Shown here: positions 52,304 through 61,608 of the stretch, in pieces
Layout: every line of letters starts with the position of its first letter
Position numbering within the stretch: the stretch's first letter is position 1
Assembly: GCA_028281105.1 (NCBI GenBank)
Contig: JANQKQ010000042.1
Span: 183,187-247,186 of the forward strand
Source of the DNA: Rhizobiaceae bacterium
GTDB taxonomy: Bacteria; Pseudomonadota; Alphaproteobacteria; Rhizobiales; Rhizobiaceae
Length of the DNA: 64,000 nucleotides
Direction: 5' to 3'
The notes under the pieces: model-generated
Told to the model about the DNA's origin: nothing
Database searches by the model: none
Seen by the model: the letters and a program-made list of their open reading frames with translations, nothing else
Made by a program: the position numbers and the translations under genes

Positions 52304-53831
52304 CTTCATCGTCTTCATGACCGACCAGCACCGGGCGGACTATCTGGGCTGCACCGGGCACCCGGTCCTTAAGACGCCGAACATCGACGCGATCGCGCAA
52401 GCCGGCACCGTCTGGAACCGGTTCTACGTCGCCAGCCCGGTCTGCATGCCCAATCGGGCCAGCTTCATGACCTGCCGAATGCCGTCCAGCCACGGGGTCC
52501 GCGCCAACGGCATACCGCTTGATACGCGCAACGTGACCTTCGTGGAGCTGTTGCGCGACGCGGGATACAAGACCGCCCTGGTGGGCAAGAGCCACCTTCA
52601 GCCGTTCTCGGGAAAGCCGGCATCGCTCCAACAGCCACAAACACGGGACGGATTTCACCGAGCCGGCGGCCCGTTGTCGGAAACGGTCAGACACGATCTT
52701 TCTTCATACAAGATGGAAGATCCCGGCGCCGAATTTCTAGATACGCCGCTGCCCTTCTACGGATTCGACCATGTGGAGCTCGTGACCCGACATGGCGACC
52801 GTTGCGGCGGCCACTACCGCGATTGGCTGCTTGAAAGGGAACCCGACGTCGACCGGCTGCTTGGTACGGAAAATCAGCTGCCGCACGATTATTCTTTCCC
52901 GCAGGCCATCCGCACTGCCTTGCCGGAAGAGCTCTACTCCACCAGCTACATTGCCGAGCGAGCGTGCGCCTGGCTGGAGGCCAATGCCGATGACGATCAA
53001 CCGATTTTTCTGATGGTTTCGTTCCCCGATCCGCACCACCCGTTCAACCCGCCGGGCAGATATTGGGGCATGTACGATCCCGCCGACATGGCGACGCCCG
53101 CGGCGTTTGAAGCCAACGACTGGTCCCCGCCACCGCATGTGTCGAGCGTTCTCGCCGAGCGCGAAGCCGGCCGGGCAAACCTCAACGCCATGGGGGTTGT
53201 CGGGGTAAATGTGGAAGAAGCCCGCGAAGCCCAGGCGCTGACCTGCGGGATGATTTCAATGATCGACGACGCCGTCGGGCGGGTGCGCTCGCAGGCGCGG
53301 GCAGCCGATGCGGTGACGATTTTCACAACCGATCACGGCGACCATCTGGGCGACCACAAGATGCTGTTCAAAGGGCCGGCAGCCTATGAGGAACTGACGC
53401 GCGTTCCATTTATCTGGTCGGACCCCGATAATGCCGGTCCCAAGCAAACCGACAAAATCGGACAAACCCACGATATCGGCACGACCATCCTGGAGCGGGC
53501 GCGGATCGAGCCGGCGATCGGCATGCAGGGGCAATCGCTTTTATCGGGAGGTCGGGACGCGGCGTTCATTCAGTACGACCATCAGAAGGTCAATGCCGGG
53601 CTCGGCATCTCGCCGCGCATCCACACCCTGCGCAGCCGGGATTGGCGGCTTTCGATGATCGACGGGATTGAATGGGGCGAACTGTATCACCTTGCCGAGG
53701 ACCCAAACGAGTTCCGCAATCTTTGGGATAATCCTCAATATGCGGGGCAGCGCGCCGACATGATTGAAATGCTGGCGCGACTGGAGATCGCCCATGTCGA
53801 TCGGGCGCCGTTTCCCGTTGCGCAGGCCTGA
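52287..53831 (+). CDS. Type I sulfatase (fourth), variant signature
   Basis: Sulfatase-superfamily hydrolase, 514 aa. CMPNR at residues 53-57 fits CxPxR, but the usual TG after it is TC (62-63), a change in a normally conserved Gly. Metal ligands look intact (MTDQHRAD; TTDHGDHLGDHK). The ATG at 52287 lies inside the permease gene, so it belongs to the second TAXI operon and probably acts on the imported ester. The gene ends in a hairpin shared with the convergent livM. Confidence 0.9.
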   Translation: MPKRPDFIVFMTDQHRADYLGCTGHPVLKTPNIDAIAQAGTVWNRFYVASPVCMPNRASFMTCRMPSSHGVRANGIPLDTRNVTFVELLRDAGYKTALVGKSHLQPFSGKPASLQQPQTRDGFHRAGGPLSETVRHDLSSYKMEDPGAEFLDTPLPFYGFDHVELVTRHGDRCGGHYRDWLLEREPDVDRLLGTENQLPHDYSFPQAIRTALPEELYSTSYIAERACAWLEANADDDQPIFLMVSFPDPHHPFNPPGRYWGMYDPADMATPAAFEANDWSPPPHVSSVLAEREAGRANLNAMGVVGVNVEEAREAQALTCGMISMIDDAVGRVRSQARAADAVTIFTTDHGDHLGDHKMLFKGPAAYEELTRVPFIWSDPDNAGPKQTDKIGQTHDIGTTILERARIEPAIGMQGQSLLSGGRDAAFIQYDHQKVNAGLGISPRIHTLRSRDWRLSMIDGIEWGELYHLAEDPNEFRNLWDNPQYAGQRADMIEMLARLEIAHVDRAPFPVAQA

Positions 53832-53851
53832 AGCGCCCCGGTTCTTCAGGC
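53826..53851. terminator. Hairpin shared by two convergent gene ends
   Basis: GCCTGAAG and CTTCAGGC pair across a 10-base loop and cover the stop codons of the sulfatase (plus) and livM (minus). It could act as a bidirectional terminator, though no T-run flanks it. Confidence 0.45.
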
Positions 53852-54874
53852 GCCCTTGTCGCCATCCACCTGCACCACGCGGTAGCCGAGCGGGAACAGT
53901 TGAACGTCGAAGCGCTCGCGCACGAAGCCCCACACGCCCTTCGGCGCCTTCAGCATGACGACGATGGCCACCAGCCCCAGCACCATCAGGTAGATCGTGC
54001 CGAGGTCCGCGAGCGTCTCGCGCAGCAGGAAGAAGATCAGCGTTCCGATGATCGGCCCTTCGATGGTGCCGATGCCGCCGATCACCACGATGAAGATGAC
54101 GAACGCCGTCCAGTCATTCACCGAAAACGCGGCGTCCGGCGAGATGCGCAGCTTCTGCAGGAAGATCAGCGCGCCGATCATGGCGGTGAGCGCGCTGACG
54201 ACCACATAGACCAGGAACTTGGTGCGCCACACGTCGATGCCCAGCGAGCCGGCGGCCAGCTCGTTGTCGCGAATGGCGGTCAGGGCCAAGCCCTTGCGCG
54301 AGCGCAGGAACCCATAGATCACGACAACCACGAGCAGCGCCGCGCCGAGCGCCAGCCAGTAGCTCAACGACTCCCGGCCCGACCGCGAGGCGGCCAGCGA
54401 TTTGACGATGCCTACAGGCAGGGACGAGCCGGACCCGCCGCCGAGCGCCGAGACCTGTGCGAAACCCAGCCGGAAGACCTCGGCGATCACCCAGGTGCCG
54501 ATGGCGAAATAGGCCCCGCGCAGCCGGAAGATCAGCGCGGCTACCGGAACGGAAATGGCCGCGCCGAGAACCGCCGCAGCTGCGATCGCAAACACCGGAT
54601 GCAGGCCGGCGAAGATCGTCAGCGCGAACAGCATGTAACCGCCGAAGCCGACATAGGCCTGTTGGCCGACCGAGACCAGGCCGGCATATCCCGCCATCAG
54701 GTTCCACAGGCTGGCGAGCGCCATGTAGAGGAACAGTTCGCTCATCAGCCGCATGTCGGCGCGGCCGGCCCACCAGGGCGCGGCGATCAGGATGACGAGC
54801 GCGATCACGCCGAGAACCGCCGCCGCGCGGGCCGCGTTCGTCGTGCGGGTGACCTGGCTGGCCTTAGCGCTCAT
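53846..54874 (-). CDS. livM: Branched-chain-type ABC permease LivM (second system)
   Basis: Membrane subunit, 342 aa with about ten hydrophobic segments. LivM marks are LWNLMAGYAGLVSVGQQAYVGFGGY and the ATPase-contact loop LTAIRDNELAAGSLGIDVWRTK. The ATG at 54874 overlaps the livH stop (ATGA). It is the last gene of a nine-gene minus-strand run beginning at the cyclase gene (61528). Confidence 0.92.
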   Translation of the reverse strand: MSAKASQVTRTTNAARAAAVLGVIALVILIAAPWWAGRADMRLMSELFLYMALASLWNLMAGYAGLVSVGQQAYVGFGGYMLFALTIFAGLHPVFAIAAAAVLGAAISVPVAALIFRLRGAYFAIGTWVIAEVFRLGFAQVSALGGGSGSSLPVGIVKSLAASRSGRESLSYWLALGAALLVVVVIYGFLRSRKGLALTAIRDNELAAGSLGIDVWRTKFLVYVVVSALTAMIGALIFLQKLRISPDAAFSVNDWTAFVIFIVVIGGIGTIEGPIIGTLIFFLLRETLADLGTIYLMVLGLVAIVVMLKAPKGVWGFVRERFDVQLFPLGYRVVQVDGDKGA

Positions 54875-55740
54875 CCGCTTATCCTGGGAAACAGGCCGTT
54901 CGGGCGCACGGCGAGAATGAGGAGAAAGGCGATGTGACCGGCAAGGATCTGCCAGCCCGGATTGATCTTGGCGCCGACGGTTTGCGCCACACCTAAAATG
55001 ACCCCGCCGGCAAGCGTGCCCCACAGATTGCCCAGCCCGCCGATGATCACGGCTTCGAAGCCGAAGATCAGCCGTCCGCCGCCTATGGAGGGATCAAAGC
55101 TCGTGCGCACTCCCAGCAGGATCCCCGCCACCGCGGTCACTGCCAGCGACAGCGCCATCGCCAGGCCGAACACATGCCGCCGGTTCAGCCCCATCAGCTG
55201 GGCGATGTCCTGATTGTCGGAGACGGCGCGGAAGGCGCGGCCAAGCGCGGTGCGGTAGAAGGTCCATTGCAGCGTGGCGATGATGGCGACCGCCACGGCA
55301 AAGGTCAAAAGCGGCAGCACCCCGAGCGCCAGCCCGCCGACGGAGATGGACGCGGTCTCGAGCGCGCCCGCGTCCATCTTCTGTGGATCGGCTGAATAGA
55401 CTTCAAGCAGCGCGTTCTGGATGATCACCGAAAGGCCGAAGGTCACCAGCAGCGGCGGCAGGATGTCGTCGCCCAGCGTCTGGTTCAGCACGCCGCGCTG
55501 CAGCGCGTAGCCGATGGCGGCCATTGCCGGGACGACGATCAACAGCGCGGCGAGCGGATGGACGCCGAGCACGATCGCCGTCGTCAGACCGAGATAGGCC
55601 GCCAGCACGATCAGGTCGCCATGGGCGATGTTGACCAGCCGCATGACGCCGAAGATCAGCGACAGGCCGGCCGCGAACAGGGCATACAGCCCGCCCAACA
55701 GGGTTCCCTGGACGATTGCGTTGGCCCATTCCATGATCAT
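54871..55740 (-). CDS. livH: Branched-chain-type ABC permease LivH (second system)
   Basis: Membrane subunit, 289 aa. LivH hallmarks GGLYALFAAGLSLIFGVMRLVN and TALGRAFRAVSDNQDIAQLMG are present. The start ATG at 55740 overlaps the livF stop (ATGA); a second ATG lies two codons in. Translational coupling links F, H and M. Ligand unknown. Confidence 0.92.
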   Translation of the reverse strand: MIMEWANAIVQGTLLGGLYALFAAGLSLIFGVMRLVNIAHGDLIVLAAYLGLTTAIVLGVHPLAALLIVVPAMAAIGYALQRGVLNQTLGDDILPPLLVTFGLSVIIQNALLEVYSADPQKMDAGALETASISVGGLALGVLPLLTFAVAVAIIATLQWTFYRTALGRAFRAVSDNQDIAQLMGLNRRHVFGLAMALSLAVTAVAGILLGVRTSFDPSIGGGRLIFGFEAVIIGGLGNLWGTLAGGVILGVAQTVGAKINPGWQILAGHIAFLLILAVRPNGLFPRISG

Positions 55741-56444
55741 TCGACCCCGAAATAGGCGCGGGCGATGTCTTTGCGCGACACAGCGGCGGAAGCGCCTTCC
55801 AGCGACACGCGGCCTTCCTGCAGGCAATAGACCCGCGACGACACCGACAGGGCCTTGGTGATGTCCTGCTCGACGATCACGGCGCTCATGCCGCCGCGCA
55901 CGATGCCCGGCAGCGCCTGGTAGATGTCCTTGATAATAACCGGCGCCAGGCCCAGGCTGATTTCATCAAACAGGATCAGGTCGGGGTTGGCCATCAGCGC
56001 CCGGCCGATCGCCACCATCTGCTGCTGGCCGCCCGACAGCGACGTGGAGGCCTGGTTGCGGCGCTCTTCCAGGATCGGGAACAGCTCGAACACCGTCTTC
56101 AGCGACCAAGGCCCGTCGCGGCCGACCTGCCCGCCGATGATCAGGTTTTCCTCCACCGACAGGGACGGAAAAAGCTGCCGCCCCTCGGGCACCAGGGCGA
56201 TGCCGCGTTCGGCGACCTGGTCGGCCCGCAACGCGCCGATCGCCTCGCCGCGATAGCGGATTTGATCGGCGCCGTTCTGCATCAGCCCGGCGATGGAGCG
56301 CATCGCTGTCGTCTTGCCGGCGCCGTTGGCGCCGATGATCGCCAGCACCTCGCCCTCGGCGACGCTCATGTCGATGCCGTAAATCGCCTGGAAGTCGCCG
56401 TAATGGGCGTCGAGCCCTTCAATGCGCAGGATCGGTTCAGACAT
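55737..56444 (-). CDS. livF: Branched-chain-type ABC ATP-binding protein LivF (second system)
   Basis: ATPase subunit, 235 aa. Walker A GANGAGKTT, signature LSGGQQQMVAIGRALM and Walker B LILFDEISLGL (Ile for the usual Pro) are visible. It overlaps livG by 8 bases and livH by 4, so the cluster is tightly coupled. Confidence 0.92.
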   Translation of the reverse strand: MSEPILRIEGLDAHYGDFQAIYGIDMSVAEGEVLAIIGANGAGKTTAMRSIAGLMQNGADQIRYRGEAIGALRADQVAERGIALVPEGRQLFPSLSVEENLIIGGQVGRDGPWSLKTVFELFPILEERRNQASTSLSGGQQQMVAIGRALMANPDLILFDEISLGLAPVIIKDIYQALPGIVRGGMSAVIVEQDITKALSVSSRVYCLQEGRVSLEGASAAVSRKDIARAYFGVE

Positions 56445-57165
56445 CGGCTTCGATACCCAGATAGATTTCCTGCACCTGCGGGCTCTCCATGATCTCGCGC
56501 GGATCGCCTTCGGCGATCTTGCGGCCGAAATCGATGACGATCAGTCGGTCGACTACCGCCAGCAGCGCGTGGACGACGTGCTCGATCCAGATGATCGACA
56601 CGCCCGAGGCATGGATATCCTTGATGGTTTTGACCAGCGAGGTGCATTCGGCCTCGGTCAGCCCGCCGGCTATTTCGTCGAGCAACAACAACCGAGGTTT
56701 GGCGCACAGCGCCCGGGTCAGCTCCAGCCGTTTGCGCTCCAGAAGAGTGAGGCTTCCGGCGGCAGTGTTCGCCTTGGCCAGAAGCCCGGTCTGCTCCAGC
56801 ATGTCCAAACAATGGCGCTCGGCCTCGTGGCCATGCAGTCCGGCCGATTGCGTCGCTGCGACCATGGCGTTCTCGAACACCGTCATATGCGTGAACGGCT
56901 GCGGCACCTGAAAGCTACGCGCCATGCCGGCGCGGGAGCGATGTGCCGCGCTCGAATTGGTGACATCGCGGCCCTCGAAATGAATGCGTCCGGCGTTCGG
57001 CGACAGCGTGCCGGTGATCAGGTTAAACATCGATGTCTTGCCGGCGCCGTTGGGGCCGATGACGCCGAGCGCCTCGCCGGCCTCGACCTCATAGCTTAGT
57101 TCGTCGGCGACCTTCACGGCGCCGAACGATTTTGCCAGATTGTCCAGTTTCAGGACCGCCGTCAT
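56437..57165 (-). CDS. livG: Branched-chain-type ABC ATP-binding protein LivG (second system)
   Basis: ATPase partner, 242 aa. Walker A GPNGAGKTS and the LivG-type GMARSFQVPQPFTHMTVFENAM are clear. The signature region reads LTLLERKRLELTRALC rather than LSxGQ, a divergence often seen in LivG-like subunits, and Walker B is LLLLDEIAGGL. The ATG at 57165 follows GAGGT and leaves a 62-base spacer after the binding-protein gene. Confidence 0.9.
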   Translation of the reverse strand: MTAVLKLDNLAKSFGAVKVADELSYEVEAGEALGVIGPNGAGKTSMFNLITGTLSPNAGRIHFEGRDVTNSSAAHRSRAGMARSFQVPQPFTHMTVFENAMVAATQSAGLHGHEAERHCLDMLEQTGLLAKANTAAGSLTLLERKRLELTRALCAKPRLLLLDEIAGGLTEAECTSLVKTIKDIHASGVSIIWIEHVVHALLAVVDRLIVIDFGRKIAEGDPREIMESPQVQEIYLGIEADV

Positions 57166-57227
57166 CGCAACCTCGATTGCGTCCGAAGGCGCGGCGCCGA
57201 CACTGACGGCGCCGCGCACGTTGCTTG

Positions 57228-58505
57228 CTACAGCAACTGCAACTCGCCCGTCAGCGGGATATGCGGGGCGGCCGAGTTGGCTACGATCTTCAGGTCAAAC
57301 CCGTCGCCCTCCTTCTGCCACTGGCCGGCGACAAGAGGCGTCTTGGTGACGTTGTTGATCGGGCCGTTGGCCCAGTTCACCGGACCGACGATGGTGTTCA
57401 GATCGGTGGTCTTGATGGCTTCGATGATGGCCGCCGGATCTTCCAGATCGCCGGTGCGCCTGACCACATCGGCAACCACTTCGAACAGCGCATGCTTGAA
57501 GCCGATCGGCTGGGTCCACGGGCGGCCGGACGCCGCGACATACCCGTCAGCCAGTTCCTTGGCGCTGGCGCCGGTCAGCGACGAGGAGAACGGATGGTTC
57601 GGCGACCACCAGACTTCAGAACTCAGTCCGGCGCCGCGCTCGCCCAGAGATTCGATCACCGACGGGAACAGCAGCGCCTTGCCGATGGTCACGATCTTCG
57701 GGTTGAAGCCCTGCTGCGCCGACTGGGCCCAGAAGGTAGCGAAGTCCGGCGGGATCATATTGCCGGTGACGATCTCGCAGCCGGCCTCCTTGAAGGCGGC
57801 GATCTGGTTGGAGAAGTCGTCGGACAGCGGCTGGTAGCGGCCCGGGTCGGTCAGTTCGTAGCCGGCTTCAGCTAGCGGTTTGGGCAGGCCGTTTTCCGCA
57901 TCGCCCCAGGCATTGCCGTCGGCGTCGTTGGGGAACAGGCCGCCGACCTTCTTGGTCACGCCGCTTTGGCCCCACATGTCGAGAAAGGCGCCGATGACGT
58001 CTTCCAGACCCCAAAAGAAATGGTAGGTGCTCTGGAAGCCTTCGCCGGGAACGCCGTTGCGGCCGAAGAAATAGGGCTGCCACGGGCAGTCTGTGGTGAT
58101 GCAGGGCACTTCGTTGACTTCCGCCTGATCCGCCACCGGGTTGGTGGTGTCGGGTGTCGAGGCGGCGACGATGATATCCACCTCGTCGCCCAAGATCAGA
58201 TCCGCGGCCACTTGCGCGGCGCGGTTCGGGTTCGACTGGCTGTCCTTGGAGATGATCTCGACCGACCAGGTCTTACCGTTGTTTTCCAGCCCCGCGGTGA
58301 AGGCTTCCTGAATGGCGCCCAACACGAACTCGTCGGCCTCGGCGAATCCGGCGAGCGGCCCGGTGCGCGGGCTGACATGGCCGACCTTCAGCGTCGGATT
58401 TTGCGCGTACGCGCGCGTCGCGCTCACAATCGCCGGAGTGGCGAGCAACGCGGCGCCTCCCGCCAGAAACCCGCGGCGTGACGGATGTTTGGTGCTGTTG
58501 ATCAT
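57228..58505 (-). CDS. Tat-exported binding protein of the branched-chain family (second system)
   Basis: Periplasmic receptor, 425 aa. A twin-arginine signal PSRRGFLAGGAALL lies at residues 8-21 and the mature protein starts near AQNPTLKVGHVSPRTG, the Peripla_BP_6 fold. GGGAGGAAATC precedes the ATG. It is encoded after the dehydrogenases of the same run, 40 bases from the hydroxyacyl-CoA dehydrogenase, so uptake and catabolism are co-transcribed. Confidence 0.92.
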   Translation of the reverse strand: MINSTKHPSRRGFLAGGAALLATPAIVSATRAYAQNPTLKVGHVSPRTGPLAGFAEADEFVLGAIQEAFTAGLENNGKTWSVEIISKDSQSNPNRAAQVAADLILGDEVDIIVAASTPDTTNPVADQAEVNEVPCITTDCPWQPYFFGRNGVPGEGFQSTYHFFWGLEDVIGAFLDMWGQSGVTKKVGGLFPNDADGNAWGDAENGLPKPLAEAGYELTDPGRYQPLSDDFSNQIAAFKEAGCEIVTGNMIPPDFATFWAQSAQQGFNPKIVTIGKALLFPSVIESLGERGAGLSSEVWWSPNHPFSSSLTGASAKELADGYVAASGRPWTQPIGFKHALFEVVADVVRRTGDLEDPAAIIEAIKTTDLNTIVGPVNWANGPINNVTKTPLVAGQWQKEGDGFDLKIVANSAAPHIPLTGELQLL

Positions 58506-58545
58506 GATTTCCTCCCTTGCCCGGCCGTCTCGGCCGTCTCTTTGC

Positions 58546-59472
58546 CTATTGTTCCAGGATGGTCTCCAGTCGCCTCAGATGCCGCCCGACCCGCGCGCGC
58601 ACGGCGTCAGCCTCGTCCTCGGTCCACTTGCGGAAGCCTTTGCCCGATTTCATGCCGAGATTTCCGTCGGCGACGAGCTTCTCAAGAAACGGCGACGGGC
58701 CCTTGCGATCCTCAAGATCGGCGAGAACGGTGTTGTGGATGTCGAGGGTGAGATCAGTGCCGACGAGATCGGCGTTCTCCAGCGGCCCGAGGACGGCTAG
58801 CCGGCGCCCGAAGCAGGACTTGACGACGGTGTCGACCGCTTGCGCATCGCAGATGCCGTTCTCCACCAGGCTGATCGCTTCGCGCCAGAGCGCATGCTGC
58901 ATGCGGTTGCCGATGAAGCCCGGCACGTCCTTTTCGACCCGGACCGGCGTCTTGCCGGCATCGGCGAGCAGCGCCGTCATCGTGTCCATCGCCGCTTCGT
59001 CCGTCCATTGCGTGCGGATAACCTCGACCAGCGGGATCATGTGCGGCGGGTTCCACCAGTGCGTGCCCAGCGCCCGGTTCTTGGCCCGCAGGCCCGACAT
59101 GATTTCGGTAATCGGCATGACCGAGGTGTTGGAGGCCAACACACAGGTCTTTGGAGCATGCTTTTCGACGTCGGCGAAAATCGCCTGCTTGAGCGGCAGC
59201 TTCTCCGGCGCGGCCTCGAAGACGAAATCGGCCACGCTCACCGCACGCGCCAGGTCTGCGTCGGGCGAGATGCGCTGCAACGTTGCCGCGGCTTCCTTTG
59301 TGTTCACCCCAAGCGCGTCCAGGCTGGCCTGCACGCGCTCGGAGAGTGCGGAGAGCGCTTCGGCTACTGGATCGGTGACGACCACATCATGCCCGGCGCG
59401 CGCCATGACCAGCGCGATGCCGTGACCCATCAGGCCCGCGCCGATCACCGTGATGTTGCGCGCATCCCCCAT
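58546..59472 (-). CDS. 3-hydroxyacyl-CoA dehydrogenase family oxidoreductase
   Basis: NAD-dependent dehydrogenase, 308 aa. The Rossmann motif GAGLMG is near residue 11-16, THWWNPPHMIPLVEVI is the substrate/catalytic block, and DVPGFIGNRMQHALWREA starts the C-terminal domain. The double-Trp WWNPP form is common in enzymes acting on free hydroxy acids (carnitine dehydrogenase-like) as well as CoA esters. It starts 3 bases after the SDR stop. Two NAD enzymes in a row suggest sequential oxidation of the imported compound (inference). Confidence 0.88.
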   Translation of the reverse strand: MGDARNITVIGAGLMGHGIALVMARAGHDVVVTDPVAEALSALSERVQASLDALGVNTKEAAATLQRISPDADLARAVSVADFVFEAAPEKLPLKQAIFADVEKHAPKTCVLASNTSVMPITEIMSGLRAKNRALGTHWWNPPHMIPLVEVIRTQWTDEAAMDTMTALLADAGKTPVRVEKDVPGFIGNRMQHALWREAISLVENGICDAQAVDTVVKSCFGRRLAVLGPLENADLVGTDLTLDIHNTVLADLEDRKGPSPFLEKLVADGNLGMKSGKGFRKWTEDEADAVRARVGRHLRRLETILEQ

Positions 59473-59475
59473 CCT

Positions 59476-60288
59476 CTAGCCAGCCGTGTAGCCGCCGTCG
59501 GCGTAGAGGATGTGTCCGGTGTAGAAATCGGATGCCTTCGAGGCGAGAAACAACAGCGGCCCGGCCAGGTCTTCGGGTTCGCCCAGACGTCCCTTGGGGA
59601 CCCGGGTCAGGAAACCGTTTCGGACCTTCTTGGCGTCTTCGGTGTCCTCGAACATCCAGGCCGTCAGCGGCGAGCGGAAGACGGTCGGTGCGATAGCGTT
59701 GACCGTAATGCCGGTAGGACCCAGTTCGCAGCCGAGCGCCTTGGTGATGCCGTCGACCGCCGCCTTCGACGCGCAATAGGCGGTGTAGCCGGCGGGATGG
59801 CCGAGCAGGCCACGGGCCGAGGAGACGAGCACGATCTTGCCGCCGTCGCCCACTCCGGCCTCGATTTGCGCCTTCATCTGCCCGGCAGCGGCGCGCGCCA
59901 GCAACCAGCTCTGCGTCACGTTCGCGTCCATGACCGCTTGAAACGTTTCGGGCTCCATCTCGTTGATCAGCGCCACCTTGTTCATGCCGGAGGCGACGAC
60001 GAGGATGTCGAGCCGGCCGAAGGCGGCCACTGCCTGCTCGACGAGCTCGTTGCAGGTTTCCTCGTCGCTCGGCCGCGTGTTGATCGCGGTGACCTGCGCG
60101 CCCAAATCCCGGCACTCGCCGGAGATCTCATCCAGCGCGGACTGGTTTCCGGCCACCAGAACCAGCCTGCAGCCGGCGCCGGCGAGCACCCGCGCCGCGA
60201 CCATTCCGAAGGCGCCCGACGCGCCGGTGATCAGCGCCACCTTGTCGTTGACGTCGAACATGGAAAGGGGATTGGCCAACGCGCTCAC
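59476..60288 (-). CDS. Short-chain dehydrogenase/reductase
   Basis: Classical SDR of 270 aa with an N-terminal extension of about 15 residues. The nucleotide motif TGASGAFG departs slightly from TGxxxGIG, and the active site has Ser in LVSSARG and Tyr/Lys in YTAYCASK. NNAG is replaced by VASG. A GTG at 60288 with GAGAGAGG upstream is used; the Met a few codons in (MFDVNDKVAL) is an alternative. Substrate unknown; neighbours are a cupin and a hydroxyacyl-CoA dehydrogenase-like enzyme. Confidence 0.88.
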   Translation of the reverse strand: MSALANPLSMFDVNDKVALITGASGAFGMVAARVLAGAGCRLVLVAGNQSALDEISGECRDLGAQVTAINTRPSDEETCNELVEQAVAAFGRLDILVVASGMNKVALINEMEPETFQAVMDANVTQSWLLARAAAGQMKAQIEAGVGDGGKIVLVSSARGLLGHPAGYTAYCASKAAVDGITKALGCELGPTGITVNAIAPTVFRSPLTAWMFEDTEDAKKVRNGFLTRVPKGRLGEPEDLAGPLLFLASKASDFYTGHILYADGGYTAG

Positions 60289-60302
60289 GTCTCAAACCTC
60301 TC

Positions 60303-60647
60303 TCAAAGCTCGGGCGGATAGGGAATGACGACGAGCATGGTGCACACATCGTTGCGGCGGTTTTCGATTTTGCGGACTTCGTCCGGCGCAATCGTGCAGC
60401 TGTCGAACTTGCCCAGCGTGGTTTCCCGGCCGTCGACGATGACGGTCATCTCGCCGTCGAGCACCACATAGACCTTTTCGAACGGTGTCGAATCCGGGCC
60501 GGCGCCGCCTCCGGGAAGGAACTGGGAAAGCCCCACCCACTGGTTGCTCGGCCCGCCCGCTTCGAACCCTTGCAGGCGAAGCCCGACCACGCCGAAATGA
60601 TTGGGCGCCTCATAGGGCTGGGCGTCTTCGAAACGTTTGAGATGCAT
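60303..60647 (-). CDS. Small cupin-domain protein
   Basis: Single cupin of 114 aa. The two cupin motifs are weak: the second has no clear HxH set, and VYVVLDGEMTVIVDGRET is the best-preserved strand pair. It may be an isomerase, a sugar-acid tautomerase or a non-enzymatic binding protein. It lies 14 bases before the SDR start and 41 after the cyclase stop in the same run. Confidence 0.8.
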   Translation of the reverse strand: MHLKRFEDAQPYEAPNHFGVVGLRLQGFEAGGPSNQWVGLSQFLPGGGAGPDSTPFEKVYVVLDGEMTVIVDGRETTLGKFDSCTIAPDEVRKIENRRNDVCTMLVVIPYPPEL

Positions 60648-60688
60648 GGCTTTCCTCCCCGGCGCACGCGCAGGTGCCCCATGCTTGA

Positions 60689-61528
60689 TCAGAATTCCTC
60701 GCCGGCCTCGATGCGGTATTTCTGGCCCTTGTCGATCATCGCCACGAGCCGGATGATGCAGCCGTCGCCGCGATCCCAGTTCCAGGGAAAGAACGCAAAG
60801 GTGCAGCGCTTGCCGGTCACGGCATCAAGATCGCCGCCGACGTTCTCGATGCCGAGGATGCCGTTCTTGAACAGAATGTTGTGAACCGGTTCCCACTCGG
60901 GGAAATCGTCCTTCCAGTCATTGCCGCCGGACCACTCCTTGTACTCCTCGGCCAGATGCGGCAGCAGCGGGCCGTTGCGCTGCGGTCCGATGGCGGTGGC
61001 CAGCGGGTGGTCGTTGGCCTGGGTGTCGTGGCCGACGACCTTGATGCCTTTGTCGACCATCCATTCACCGGCGGACGGAACGAAGCCCGGGCAGTAGGCG
61101 AAATAGTCGCCGTCCTCGTAGTCGTGGTGCCATCCCGTGTTGACGATCAGCACGTCGCCTTTGCGGATCGCATGCCCACAGGCTTTTTCCAGATCCTCGC
61201 CGGTGATCGGCTCCCATTTCTTTTTCGGCAGCGACACGACGATGCCGGAACCGAAGAAGTGGGGCAGGGGCACTTCGTCGATGAAGGGGGTGCCTTGGAC
61301 GACGTGGGCGGGAGCATCGATATGGGTCGTTGCGTGCATGGTCGTGGTGATGCGTTGGCTGAGCACCCCGGACTTGGCCATGTAGTGAATGCGCTCGATC
61401 TTGGTGTCCTGGAAATAGGGCCAGTTCGGATTCTGAAATCCGAAGCGGTGGGAGAGGTTGTAGAACTCGATCCCCATGTCGTTGTCGGTATTTCCCTGGA
61501 ATTCGATCCCGCGAATTTCGACCATCAC
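60689..61528 (-). CDS. Cyclase-family hydrolase (kynurenine formamidase-like fold)
   Basis: Metal-dependent amidase/lactone hydrolase, 279 aa. The signature HATTHIDAPAHVV (the HxGTHxDxPxH motif) is present, as is NTGWHHDYEDGDYF. Known members open N-formylkynurenine, isatin or other cyclic amides. The GTG at 61528 has AGGAG 6 bases upstream; the adjacent ATG (61525) is nearly as good. It is the first gene of the nine-gene operon and so probably catalyses the first committed step or a lactone/amide opening (inference). Confidence 0.88.
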   Translation of the reverse strand: MMVEIRGIEFQGNTDNDMGIEFYNLSHRFGFQNPNWPYFQDTKIERIHYMAKSGVLSQRITTTMHATTHIDAPAHVVQGTPFIDEVPLPHFFGSGIVVSLPKKKWEPITGEDLEKACGHAIRKGDVLIVNTGWHHDYEDGDYFAYCPGFVPSAGEWMVDKGIKVVGHDTQANDHPLATAIGPQRNGPLLPHLAEEYKEWSGGNDWKDDFPEWEPVHNILFKNGILGIENVGGDLDAVTGKRCTFAFFPWNWDRGDGCIIRLVAMIDKGQKYRIEAGEEF

Positions 61529-61608
61529 ACAAAGCTCCTCCGTGCGCCGGCGTAGCGGCGTTCCTCAGTATTCGAGTTGCCAGAGAGCTCCTCCCCCTGT
61601 CCTGCATA

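Noticed and set aside
58840..60321. Plus-strand frame of 493 codons opposite the dehydrogenases
   Set aside because: Shadow of two genes with clear Rossmann and SDR motifs.
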